Source: Helicobacteraceae bacterium
Lineage (GTDB): Bacteria > Campylobacterota > Campylobacteria > Campylobacterales > Sulfurimonadaceae
DNA length: 44,574 nucleotides
Assembly (NCBI GenBank): GCA_027066325.1
Contig: JAMONY010000023.1
Coordinates: 1 to 44,574, forward strand
Reading direction: 5' to 3'
Shown: piece by piece, positions 8,450 to 16,274 of the stretch
Position numbering within the stretch: position 1 is the stretch's first letter
Layout: each line of letters starts with the position of its first letter
Program-made: the position numbers and the translations under genes
The notes under the pieces: model-generated
Database searches by the model: none
Told to the model about the DNA's origin: nothing
The model's input: the letters and a program-made list of their open reading frames with translations, nothing else

Positions 8450-9782
8450 CGAAATTAAACACCTATTTGATCAATTTTTACAAGGCAAAACAGAGCAGCT
8501 ACCACACGCTAGTGAGATAGCATATCTTCTTAAACATGTCTATCGTGATACTCCAGAAGAGTTTTTAGAACTTTTAAATAAAATACCCCAAGATGTTCGT
8601 GGAGACCTGCTACTAAATCTACCCGAAAAGCTAAAAGATGAGGCGATAGAGTACTACTCTACAGATGAGTTAACTGAAGCTGTTGAGTCACTACAATCAG
8701 ATGATGCTACTGAGCTCATAGATGATATTGAAGATGTTGATGAGGGTGTAGCTGAGGCTGTTTATGAGCAGCTAGATATTGAAGATCGTGAAGATATTGA
8801 TAAGATTAGAAGCTATGATGAGGACCAAGCTGGCTCATGGATGCAGACAGAGCTATTTGATGCAACTCTAGACGAGACTCTACAAGAGGCTATAGATCGA
8901 CTCAAGCTACTAAAAGATGTAGGTGAACTTGAGAATATCTATCAGTTGTATATAGTCAATGATGAGAGAAGATTGGTGGCTACTATTGCTCTTGAAGATC
9001 TTATATTGATGGATTTTAATCAAACTTTTCGCCAACAGTTGGGCAACAAAGAGTTTAGGGCAGTGAAAACAACAGATGATATTGATGATGTAGCGTCTAT
9101 ATTTGAGCAGTATGATGCATCTGTATTGCCTGTGCTAGATCATGAGAGCAGGCTAGTTGGTCGTATAACATCAGATGATATTTATGATGTTATTGAAGAG
9201 CGTGCAACTGAACAGATCTACAATCTAGCTGGTGTAAATGATGATGTAGAGCAAGATGAAGATATAAGGGCAATTTTTAAGACAAGGTCTAGCTGGCTAG
9301 CACTCAATCTGTTAACAGCCATACTAGCATCGATGGTTATAGCGGTATTTGATGAGACTTTAGCAGCATTTATCCCACTTGCTATACTGATGCCAATAGT
9401 AGCCTCCATGGGTGGCAATGCAGGAACACAGACACTAACGGTTATGGTGCGAAAGATGGCACTTGGCGACATAGACTTTGCAAATGCCAAGAGTGCACTT
9501 TACAAAGAGATGAGTGTCGCTCTGCTTAATGGTATGCTCTTTGCTGTTATCATGGGTATTATAGCTTGGATCTGGTTTTCTGAGCCACTACTTGGCGTGG
9601 TTATAGCGCTAGCTATGGTGATCAACCTTCTTGTGGCTGGACTATTTGGAGCAGCCATACCTCTACTGTTAAAGCGCCTAAATACCGATCCAGCTGTAGG
9701 GTCTACGGTGCTGCTTACAACAGTTACCGATGTCTTTGGATTTTTTAGTTTTCTGCTTCTTGCAAAGGTGATCTTGTTATGA
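8436..9782 (+). CDS. mgtE: Magnesium transporter MgtE
   Basis: A 448-residue Mg2+ channel/transporter of usual length. An acidic N-domain (about 1-125) and two CBS repeats (about 126-250) form the cytoplasmic Mg2+ sensor that closes the channel when Mg2+ is high. Five membrane helices follow; the pore signature MGGNAGTQTLTV and the pore Asp in TTVTDVFGFF are both intact. The gene starts inside csd3 and is followed, with an ATGA overlap, by a 31-codon ORF. Confidence 0.95.
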   Translation: MKHFSEIKHLFDQFLQGKTEQLPHASEIAYLLKHVYRDTPEEFLELLNKIPQDVRGDLLLNLPEKLKDEAIEYYSTDELTEAVESLQSDDATELIDDIEDVDEGVAEAVYEQLDIEDREDIDKIRSYDEDQAGSWMQTELFDATLDETLQEAIDRLKLLKDVGELENIYQLYIVNDERRLVATIALEDLILMDFNQTFRQQLGNKEFRAVKTTDDIDDVASIFEQYDASVLPVLDHESRLVGRITSDDIYDVIEERATEQIYNLAGVNDDVEQDEDIRAIFKTRSSWLALNLLTAILASMVIAVFDETLAAFIPLAILMPIVASMGGNAGTQTLTVMVRKMALGDIDFANAKSALYKEMSVALLNGMLFAVIMGIIAWIWFSEPLLGVVIALAMVINLLVAGLFGAAIPLLLKRLNTDPAVGSTVLLTTVTDVFGFFSFLLLAKVILL

Positions 9783-9874
9783 AAAATCTTATCAAAATAG
9801 CCACTATAGTTCTGCTTTTAGCTGGCTCTGGCTATCTGCTGTTTAGCGGTTTTAACATACTTTTTAACACTTAA
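9779..9874 (+). CDS. 31-residue single-helix membrane protein coupled to mgtE
   Basis: A very short ORF whose ATG overlaps the mgtE stop (ATGA). It is preceded by AAAGGTG about 8 nt upstream, a good ribosome site inside mgtE. The product has Met-Lys-Asn-Leu-Ile-Lys, then an uninterrupted hydrophobic helix of about 20 residues, and a short polar tail; it ends in TAA two bases before the convergent neighbour. Nothing identifies it by sequence. Its size, topology and coupling suggest a small accessory subunit of MgtE; E. coli MgtS, also 31 residues, stabilises another Mg2+ transporter, but that is an analogy only. It could also be a chance ORF. Confidence 0.5.
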   Translation: MKNLIKIATIVLLLAGSGYLLFSGFNILFNT

Positions 9875-9876
9875 AC

Positions 9877-10407
9877 TTAACTGTTTGAGTCTGACTTTTT
9901 ATCGATAAGATTGTTTAGTAAAAACATGTACATCTCTTTAGATTTTACATCCTCTTCGATCGCCTTCATGTATAGATCAGACACTCTATCTGCATATGTT
10001 TTATAAGCAAAGTGCGGGAAGTGATTTTTCCAAGCTATCTCAACTCTTTGGCGTGCTACACGCTCTATGAGCCACTCTTTAAACATCATGTAAGTGCCAA
10101 AAAACATACCTGTAAAAATGATTGCTAGAAAGATTAGTAGATGACAATCAATCTGTGCTAACTCTTTGTGAAATAGAAAGCTTATGGGTAGTAAGATAAT
10201 GTTCCATATGGTTAAAAATGCTAAGATCATCTTGCCGATACTAAGTCTTACACCAGGTATGCGACCCTCTAGTTTGAGACCTAGTTTGTGTGATCTATTG
10301 AGCTCTAATAGCTCCTTGAGGCGCAAGGGCTGATCTGAGACCCTAAAGACAAATGGGGTAATGGTACGATCTGTAATCTTGTTAAAATATGTAGATAAAC
10401 TGCTCAT
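9877..10407 (-). CDS. Unknown two-helix inner-membrane protein
   Basis: A 176-residue protein with no family I recognise. Residues 1-55 are polar and basic, two hydrophobic helices span about 58-80 and 87-110, and the C-terminal third is a charged amphipathic region ending in a Lys/Asp/Ser-rich tail. Both termini are predicted cytoplasmic. The gene stands alone, convergent with the mgtE genes (2-nt gap), with its own TACAAT at 10456-10461 and an AAGGCG ribosome site. It is a complete frame with the same codon style as its neighbours, so it is very probably real. Confidence 0.75.
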   Translation of the reverse strand: MSSLSTYFNKITDRTITPFVFRVSDQPLRLKELLELNRSHKLGLKLEGRIPGVRLSIGKMILAFLTIWNIILLPISFLFHKELAQIDCHLLIFLAIIFTGMFFGTYMMFKEWLIERVARQRVEIAWKNHFPHFAYKTYADRVSDLYMKAIEEDVKSKEMYMFLLNNLIDKKSDSNS

Positions 10408-10455
10408 GTGAAGCGCCTTTGACTACCATTACTAGAGCTAAGTGTAGTTATTGGT

Positions 10456-10461
10456 ATTGTA
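10456..10461 (-). promoter_or_regulatory. -10 box (TACAAT) of the two-helix membrane protein gene
   Basis: Minus-strand TACAAT about 48 nt ahead of the ATG at 10407; AAGGCG lies near the start codon. Confidence 0.35.
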
Positions 10462-10494
10462 TAGATAAAGAAATTCTAACAAAAAAAAGAGCCT

Positions 10495-10514
10495 AAAAGC
10501 AAACCGCTTTTTTT
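10495..10514 (+). terminator. Weak hairpin with U-run in the 10408-10642 intergenic region
   Basis: AAAAGC, a five-base loop, then GCTTTT running into a T-tract. The stem is only six pairs, four of them A-T. It could stop plus-strand read-through from mgtE or insulate the long operon downstream. An A-tract just before it gives a similar U-run on the other strand. Confidence 0.3.
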
Positions 10515-10630
10515 ATTGGCAACAATATGTTAAAAACTATCAAGGTGTTTGCAGGCTATAGGGATGAAAAAAACAGAGAGTTTTTGGTCTATTTGTGAGT
10601 TATGAAGATCTGCTCTTAAGATAGTTTAGG

Positions 10631-10636
10631 TACAAT
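10631..10636 (+). promoter_or_regulatory. -10 box (TACAAT) of the eleven-gene operon
   Basis: TACAAT preceded by GG, then exactly 6 nt and the ATG at 10643, so +1 is predicted at the A of the start codon. No Shine-Dalgarno sequence precedes this ATG. Confidence 0.5.
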
Positions 10637-10642
10637 CACAAT

Positions 10643-11002
10643 ATGACACTAAGTAGATATATAAACAGCGAGATAAATATGTTAAAACCAATTATAGAAC
10701 GATTAAATAGTAAGTCGCTGATCTATAAAAAGCTTGTAGAAGTTGCTCCAAAAGATCTTGGTATACGCAATCGTATAAGAATATTTTGCGCAACCGATCC
10801 AAAGGGGTACTATAGTGCAATATTTATAATAGACCAGAAGAGTCGAGTGTTGGTTAAAGATATAGAGAAGTTTGAGCAGATACTACAAAAGCTAAAACTC
10901 TATAGTGACCACTCATTTAAGTATAAACTACTTATGTTAGATGCTCCGATCTGCTCAAAAGCGTTGAGTGGACTTAAAAGTTTGGGGTGGAAGGTTATAT
11001 AG
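10643..11002 (+). CDS. Unknown small protein at head of the coaX operon
   Basis: A 119-residue soluble, basic protein of unknown family. It is predicted mixed alpha/beta; the central FCATDPKGYYSAIFIIDQKS and the end L-M-L-D-A-P-I-C-S-K-A are the most structured-looking parts, and there are two Cys. No signal peptide or membrane helix. An internal ATG at 10679 is an alternative start. It abuts coaX directly (its stop TAG is followed by the coaX TTG), so the two are probably co-translated. The family may be a Campylobacterota-specific protein; I cannot name a function. Confidence 0.7.
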   Translation: MTLSRYINSEINMLKPIIERLNSKSLIYKKLVEVAPKDLGIRNRIRIFCATDPKGYYSAIFIIDQKSRVLVKDIEKFEQILQKLKLYSDHSFKYKLLMLDAPICSKALSGLKSLGWKVI

Positions 11003-11611
11003 TTGCTATGTGACATTGGAAATAGTACTTATCACTTCTATGACAACATAAAAGAGCATAGAGAGTCGGTCTCCTCTTTTGATCCAGAGTCTATAGTAGA
11101 AAAAGTTTTTTATATTAGCGTAAACAGCCATATTTCACAAAAGCTAGCTACTTTGGATAACTGGGTAGATCTTCAAGAGTATATGAAGCTGCCATATGAG
11201 AGCATGGGTATCGATAGGGCTGTGGCACTACTTAGTATCTGTGATGGCGTAGTTATTGATGCTGGCAGTGCTATTACAGTAGATGTGGTGCATGCTGGTG
11301 TATTTGAGGGTGGGTTTATCTATCTTGGCATAGAGTCACTACAAAGAGCCTATGCAGATATATCATCAGCCCTGCAGTGCTCATTTAATTTTGAGCTAGC
11401 TTTTGATACAATACCATACAATACAGTAGATGCCATAACTTATGGTGCATTTGCGCCTCTTGTGCAGAAGATACGCTCATTTGATCTTCCTGTGATTTTG
11501 ACAGGTGGTGATGCTAGTAGATTACAGAGGTTGCTACCAGAGGCTAAGGTGGACGAGATGTTGATATTTAAAGGCATGCAAGAGCTGATAAGAAGGGAAA
11601 ATATATGTTAA
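11003..11611 (+). CDS. coaX: Type III pantothenate kinase CoaX
   Basis: A 202-residue CoaX, which phosphorylates pantothenate in the first step of CoA synthesis and is not inhibited by CoA. Motifs are CDIGNSTYHF (phosphate-1, right at the N-terminus), MGIDRAVA and DAGSAITVDVV (catalytic Asp and phosphate-2), then GGFIYLGI and LTGGDA. It is shorter than many homologues (about 250) but has all core motifs, as is typical for Campylobacterota. The start is TTG immediately after the previous stop, with AAGG upstream; no in-frame ATG fits. It complements panC at 28253, which makes its substrate. Confidence 0.92.
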   Translation: MLCDIGNSTYHFYDNIKEHRESVSSFDPESIVEKVFYISVNSHISQKLATLDNWVDLQEYMKLPYESMGIDRAVALLSICDGVVIDAGSAITVDVVHAGVFEGGFIYLGIESLQRAYADISSALQCSFNFELAFDTIPYNTVDAITYGAFAPLVQKIRSFDLPVILTGGDASRLQRLLPEAKVDEMLIFKGMQELIRRENIC

Positions 11612-12213
11612 CTATAGCGCTACCAAAAGGTAGAATTGCTCAAGATACACTAGAGATATTTGAGAGAGTGTTTGAGAAGAAGTTCATTTTTGATGATCGT
11701 AAGTTGATACTAGAGAGTGGTGATTTTAAGTTTTTGCTAGTTCGCAATCAAGATGTGGCAACATATGTCTACCATCAAGCAGCAGATATCGGTGTGGTTG
11801 GGCTTGATACGCTAGAAGAGCAGGGTCTTGATGTGATAAGACTACTAGATCTAAAACAGGGCTACTGTAAAGTAAGTATTGGTATGAGAGCAGGTGAGAA
11901 GTTAGATTTTAGCAAACCAGAGCTCAAAGTTGCTACAAAAATGGTCAATATCACAAGATCATACTTCGCCTCTAAGGCGGTCTCAGCAGATATCATCAAG
12001 CTCTATGGCTCCATTGAGTTGGCACCACTTGTAGGGCTTGCAGATATGATTGTTGATGTTGTGCAAACTGGTGCAACAATGAAGCAAAATGGCTTAGAGG
12101 TGGTAGAGGATATCTTAGAGTCAACCACTCACCTCATTGCCAATAAAAATAGCTACTTTTTCAAAAAGAGTGAGATTTTAGATCTATATGAGAAGATCAA
12201 TGGCGCAATCTAG
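11605..12213 (+). CDS. hisG: ATP phosphoribosyltransferase, short form HisG
   Basis: A 202-residue HisG, the first enzyme of histidine synthesis. It has the two-lobe periplasmic-binding-like fold: LTIALPKGRI at the N-terminus, ADIGVVGLDTL, and the PRPP-binding loop DMIVDVVQTGATMKQNGL (about residues 147-164). The C-terminal feedback domain of the long form is missing, so this is HisGS, which in known cases needs the HisRS-like regulator HisZ; HisZ is not in the window. It overlaps coaX by 7 nt and the methyltransferase gene by about 14 nt. No other his genes are near. Confidence 0.93.
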   Translation: MLTIALPKGRIAQDTLEIFERVFEKKFIFDDRKLILESGDFKFLLVRNQDVATYVYHQAADIGVVGLDTLEEQGLDVIRLLDLKQGYCKVSIGMRAGEKLDFSKPELKVATKMVNITRSYFASKAVSADIIKLYGSIELAPLVGLADMIVDVVQTGATMKQNGLEVVEDILESTTHLIANKNSYFFKKSEILDLYEKINGAI

Positions 12214-12892
12214 CAATCTTGACATATACGCTAAAGCAGAGCATCTTTTTGAGCTTGATGAGCCAACACTACAGCTACACGACCTATTTTTAGAGACACT
12301 GCAGAGATATGAGCCATCATCTCTGCTAGATATAGGGTGTGGTCGTGGTCTGTTTATGAGTAGAGCTCAAGAGCTTGGCATAGAGTGCAGAGGCATTGAT
12401 GTTAGCTCTATCATGGTAGATGATGCTCAATCTGCTGGATTTAGAGTAGAGCAGGTGCCACTGGAGATGGTTGAGGGTAAGTTTGATGCTATTGTGGCAA
12501 TTTTTGATGTGTTGAACTTTATAGAGCCAACAGCTCTTGGTGAGTTCTTAGATAGTGTCGCACTAAGATTAAATCATGACGGTATTTTTATAGCCGATAT
12601 TAACACTAAGTACGGTTTTGAGGCTGTCGCTGATGGGCTGATATGTGTAGAAGATGAGAAGATGTTTGTTAGTATGGAGTCGATATATGAAGATGAGACT
12701 CTTACTACTATATTTAAGCTTTTTGAGCACTCTGGTGATGGCTGCTATAGGCGTGAGAGCGCGGTAGTAAAGCAGTACTACTACACTAAAAGACTACTTA
12801 GCGGTTTTGACTCACTAAAGCTTGTAGGGCAGAGTAAAATTTCACTATATGATAAAAATGACAAACTACTACTGATATTTCAAAAGGCGTAA
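12200..12892 (+). CDS. Class I SAM-dependent methyltransferase, substrate unknown
   Basis: About 230 residues with a Rossmann methyltransferase fold. Motif I is LLDIGCGRGLFMS, the acidic end of strand 2 is GIDVSS, and the post-II strand is FDAIVAIFDVLNFI; the C-terminal half is an antiparallel beta-rich lobe. This resembles small-molecule or tRNA-type class I enzymes, but nothing fixes the substrate. ATG 12188 is in frame; ATG 12200 gives a more natural N-terminus and has AGAAG ahead, so it is preferred. It sits between hisG and the YgiQ gene, 2 nt from the latter. Confidence 0.8.
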   Translation: MAQSSNLDIYAKAEHLFELDEPTLQLHDLFLETLQRYEPSSLLDIGCGRGLFMSRAQELGIECRGIDVSSIMVDDAQSAGFRVEQVPLEMVEGKFDAIVAIFDVLNFIEPTALGEFLDSVALRLNHDGIFIADINTKYGFEAVADGLICVEDEKMFVSMESIYEDETLTTIFKLFEHSGDGCYRRESAVVKQYYYTKRLLSGFDSLKLVGQSKISLYDKNDKLLLIFQKA

Positions 12893-12894
12893 GC

Positions 12895-14616
12895 ATGAAC
12901 TCATACGGCAGCGACGCTTTTCTACCAACAACTCCCAAAGAGGTTGAGGAGCGTGGCTGGAGTAAACTCGATATTATCCTTATCAGTGGTGACTCATATA
13001 TAGACTCACCATACATCGGAGTAGCTGTTGTTGGGCGTATATTGGAGCGTGAGGGTTACAGAGTAGGCATCATAGCCCAGCCAGATATAGATAGTGCTGA
13101 TGATATCACAAGACTTGGTGAGCCATCTATGTGGTGGGGTGTGAGTGGTGGCAGTATCGACTCTATGGTTGCAAACTATACCGCTACTAAGAAGTTTAGA
13201 AATAGTGATGACTACACCCCTGGCGGTAAAAATAGCAGACGACCAGATCGTGCAGTACTAGTCTATACTAACCTAATACGCAGGCACTTTAAAAATACTG
13301 TCCCTATTGTGCTTGGAGGCATTGAGGCTAGTTTGCGTCGCGTAACACACTATGACTACTGGTCAAACAAACTTAGAAAGCCCATACTTTTTGATGCAAA
13401 GGCAGACTATCTTGTGTATGGTATGGGGGAGCTAACCCTTATAGATCTAGCTTCTGCTATAAAGAGTGGAGGTGATGCTAGAGATGTGCGCGGTCTATGT
13501 TATATCTCAAAAGATGCAAAAGGTGAGTACATAGAGCTGCCATCACATCAAGAGTGTCTGCAAGATAAAGAGAGATATATAGATCTTTTTGACCTATTTT
13601 ACGATAACAATGACCCTATATCTGCGCGTGGTCTATCTCAAGCTGTAGATAGCAGGTACCTTATCCAAAATCCTCCACATGACTATCTTGATGAGGAGCA
13701 GATGGATAGCGTTGCGGCTCTACCGTACACAAGAGAGCTACACCCATACTATGCCAAATACGGTAAAGTGAAATGTTTAGAGACTATCAAATTCTCTATT
13801 ACAACTCATCAAGGGTGTTGGGGAGAGTGCAACTTTTGTGCCATTGGAGTGCATCAAGGACGCACAATTCGCACAAGAAGTGAGGATTCAATAGTAGCAG
13901 AAGCAGCCCAATTCAATAACTATAGAGACTTTAGAGGTATCATTAGTGATGTGGGTGGACCAACTGCCAATATGTACGGTTATGAGTGTGGTAAAAAACT
14001 TAAAGCTGGTACATGTGATGATAAAAAGTGTACAGATGCAACAGCGCTATGTTCTGCTATGAAGGTGGATCATTCAAGAAATATCAACTTGTTAAAACGC
14101 GTGCGATCTGTAGATGGTGTTAGAAAAGCTTTTGTAGCTTCAGGTGTGAGGTATGATCTGATCATAAAAGATAAAAGATCTGGATATGAGTACCTAAAAG
14201 AGCTGGTAAAACATCACATATCTGGTCAGATGAAAGTGGCACCTGAGCACACACAGCCTCACATTTTAGAGCTCATGAATAAGCCAAATCAGCAAACATT
14301 GATAGAATTTAAAAAACTTTATGATAAACTTAACGCTAGAGAACAAAAAAAGCAGTTTTTGACATACTATCTTATAGCAGCTCATCCAGGTTGCGAAGAG
14401 AGTGATATGCATGAGCTAAAGAGGTTCACTACAGATGAGCTACATATCAATGTAGAGCAGGCGCAGGTCTTTACACCTACTCCTAGCACATACTCATCAG
14501 TTATGTACTATACGCAGATGAATCCTCAAACTAGAGAGAAGATATTTGTAGAGAAAGATAGTGCAAAAAAAGAGAGACAGAAGAGCATAGTAGTCAAAAA
14601 GCACCAAGGAGGTTAG
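12895..14616 (+). CDS. YgiQ-family radical SAM protein
   Basis: A 573-residue member of the YgiQ family. The N-terminal B12-binding-like region (DIILISGDSYIDSPYIGVAV) precedes the radical SAM core with C308-x3-C312-x2-C315 in HQGCWGECNFCAI, and the conserved SDVGGPTANMYG and KVAPEHTQ segments follow. The [4Fe-4S] cluster would cleave SAM to a radical; the reaction of the family is unknown. Length is near 600, as usual, though the C-terminal tail is trimmed. Its last codons carry a strong AAGGAGG that serves the next gene. Confidence 0.9.
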   Translation: MNSYGSDAFLPTTPKEVEERGWSKLDIILISGDSYIDSPYIGVAVVGRILEREGYRVGIIAQPDIDSADDITRLGEPSMWWGVSGGSIDSMVANYTATKKFRNSDDYTPGGKNSRRPDRAVLVYTNLIRRHFKNTVPIVLGGIEASLRRVTHYDYWSNKLRKPILFDAKADYLVYGMGELTLIDLASAIKSGGDARDVRGLCYISKDAKGEYIELPSHQECLQDKERYIDLFDLFYDNNDPISARGLSQAVDSRYLIQNPPHDYLDEEQMDSVAALPYTRELHPYYAKYGKVKCLETIKFSITTHQGCWGECNFCAIGVHQGRTIRTRSEDSIVAEAAQFNNYRDFRGIISDVGGPTANMYGYECGKKLKAGTCDDKKCTDATALCSAMKVDHSRNINLLKRVRSVDGVRKAFVASGVRYDLIIKDKRSGYEYLKELVKHHISGQMKVAPEHTQPHILELMNKPNQQTLIEFKKLYDKLNAREQKKQFLTYYLIAAHPGCEESDMHELKRFTTDELHINVEQAQVFTPTPSTYSSVMYYTQMNPQTREKIFVEKDSAKKERQKSIVVKKHQGG

Positions 14617-14617
14617 A

Positions 14618-16036
14618 GTGGGTCTGTTTTCAAAGATATTTAACAAAAGTTCTAAAGATACTCAAAAATCGATGCAAAATAGTGACAACAGAGCAGAACC
14701 AGTCAAACTATCAGCATCAAAATTTAACCTAAATAACACTTTAAGAGATGTTGCGAATGTTCTAGCACCTATGGCTTTAGAGAAGAAGATATCTATCATC
14801 TATAGGGTCAACAAAGATGTTCCATCTATCATTATAGGCGATAGATATAAGCTTACAACTCTTCTAAGTGAACTCATAGGCAATGCGATAGACTTTTCAG
14901 ATAAAAAAGAGAGCATAACGGTCAATATCAGAAGAAATGCAGACAATGTAGATGCACTTGAGCTTCACTTTAGTATCACCGATAGGGGTGTGGGCATATC
15001 AGAGCAAGCACTCAATGATGTGATAACTCCTATGTTGCGTAGCGACCTTAAGGCTTCAGAGTTTGGCATAGAGGGTAGTGGTCTTGTGCGTGCACGCGAG
15101 ATTGTACATGCCATGTTTGGAAGCATCACTATGAGCTGCGATCTTGATAGAGGGTGTATTGTATCGTTTTATGTGCTGCTTAGTACTCCAGATATCAAAG
15201 AGAGAAGGCACTATAGGCTACCATCAAAAGATGGCATAGCGCTACAGAGCCTAATCATAGATGAAGACCACGGCACAGCCAATGCACTTGAGTCGATGCT
15301 GGAGTACTTCCAACACAGTGTCACTCAGGCTCATGATGTAGATATAGACTCTTTTGAGGATTTTGATCTGCTCTTTGTCTGTGCATACATGCTTGATGAG
15401 TCTATGAAAGAGAGGCTAAGTGCTTTGCGTACTAGCCAAAGTGGAGTCAAGATAGTCATCATAGAGGAGATGATGAACGACTCATCGGATGCTCAAGAGA
15501 TACTAGAGTTATCAGATTGGCTACTCTATAAACCAACAACACAACAGTTTGTATTTGAGATGCTTAGTGCCCTCTACCCATCTAAACCAACAAGTGAAGA
15601 GATTAAGGGCGTAGAAGGTGAAGAGAGTGTCTCTAAAGATGTTGAGCAGTTCTTAGGCTCAGACAATAGCGTAGCGATATTTGACCAAGAGATGGGTTTG
15701 AGGCTATATGAGAATAACTATACTAAACTTGCAGATACCCTTAAAGATATCATCTGGAAATATGTCAAAGTTGATAAAAAGATCCTCTCTTTAGCCTCAC
15801 ATGAGGAGTATCTTAAACTCTCAGAGCTATGCGATGAGCTTCATAAGAGATTGGAGCCAGTGGGTGCGATCAGACTAGCGCAGTTGGCGCTTATGATCAA
15901 GAGTGCATCTGAGAGATTTAAAGTTGCTGATGTTGAGAGTTTAAGCTCCATATTTTCTCCTATTTTAGCACAGACTATAACAGCCTTTGATAGTTTTATG
16001 GAAGAGAACAAATATAAGATAGACGATGCGACTTGA
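14618..16036 (+). CDS. Degenerate hybrid-kinase-like protein (HATPase + pseudo-receiver + pseudo-HPt)
   Basis: A 472-residue protein starting with GTG 6 nt after AAGGAGG. After a Ser/Lys-rich head, residues 38-190 form a GHKL ATPase domain with N-box ELIGNAIDFSD (Asn89), G1 box DRGVGIS and G2-like GSGL. Residues 208-318 look like a CheY-type receiver: the acidic pair (D215/D217) and Lys305 are present, but the phospho-Asp position holds Cys255 (FDLLFVCAYM) and the Thr/Ser position holds Glu. Residues 350-465 resemble an HPt four-helix bundle, but the phospho-His position is Asp406. There is no DHp/His-box, PAS or membrane segment. So ATP may bind, but no usual phospho-acceptor exists. A signalling scaffold is possible; the role is unknown. 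Confidence 0.75.
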   Translation: MGLFSKIFNKSSKDTQKSMQNSDNRAEPVKLSASKFNLNNTLRDVANVLAPMALEKKISIIYRVNKDVPSIIIGDRYKLTTLLSELIGNAIDFSDKKESITVNIRRNADNVDALELHFSITDRGVGISEQALNDVITPMLRSDLKASEFGIEGSGLVRAREIVHAMFGSITMSCDLDRGCIVSFYVLLSTPDIKERRHYRLPSKDGIALQSLIIDEDHGTANALESMLEYFQHSVTQAHDVDIDSFEDFDLLFVCAYMLDESMKERLSALRTSQSGVKIVIIEEMMNDSSDAQEILELSDWLLYKPTTQQFVFEMLSALYPSKPTSEEIKGVEGEESVSKDVEQFLGSDNSVAIFDQEMGLRLYENNYTKLADTLKDIIWKYVKVDKKILSLASHEEYLKLSELCDELHKRLEPVGAIRLAQLALMIKSASERFKVADVESLSSIFSPILAQTITAFDSFMEENKYKIDDAT

Positions 16037-16274
16037 TAAGTTTATAAACGCTACCAACATTACAAAAAGACGCTCTATAGCACAAGATATGATTAAAAAT
16101 AGTGTTGTTAGTATAAATTCAAAAGTTGCTAAGGCCAGTAAAAATGTAGAGATTGGAGATACTATCACGGTAGCATATCTTAAAGGAGATAAGAGCTATA
16201 GAGTCTTGAAAATTCCCACTACAAAATCGACACCAAAATCACTACAACATGAGTACATTGAGGAGATAGAGTGA
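16026..16274 (+). CDS. S4-domain RNA-binding protein (RqcP/Hsp15-like)
   Basis: An 82-residue protein that is almost only an S4 domain: MRLDKFINATNITKRRSIAQ, then SINSKVAKASKNVEIGDTITV. Small S4 proteins of this kind (Bacillus RqcP, E. coli Hsp15) bind stalled 50S-peptidyl-tRNA complexes in ribosome quality control; which of the two it resembles in function is not decided. Campylobacter jejuni has an S4 gene just upstream of its tsaE-lptB pair, so the neighbourhood is conserved, with trpD inserted here. Overlaps the gene before by 11 nt and trpD by 4 nt. Confidence 0.85.
   Translation: MRLDKFINATNITKRRSIAQDMIKNSVVSINSKVAKASKNVEIGDTITVAYLKGDKSYRVLKIPTTKSTPKSLQHEYIEEIE

Noticed and set aside
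9779-9874. Identification of the 31-codon ORF as MgtS
   Set aside because: Only length and single helix agree; MgtS acts on MgtA in enterobacteria and sequence similarity was not evident.
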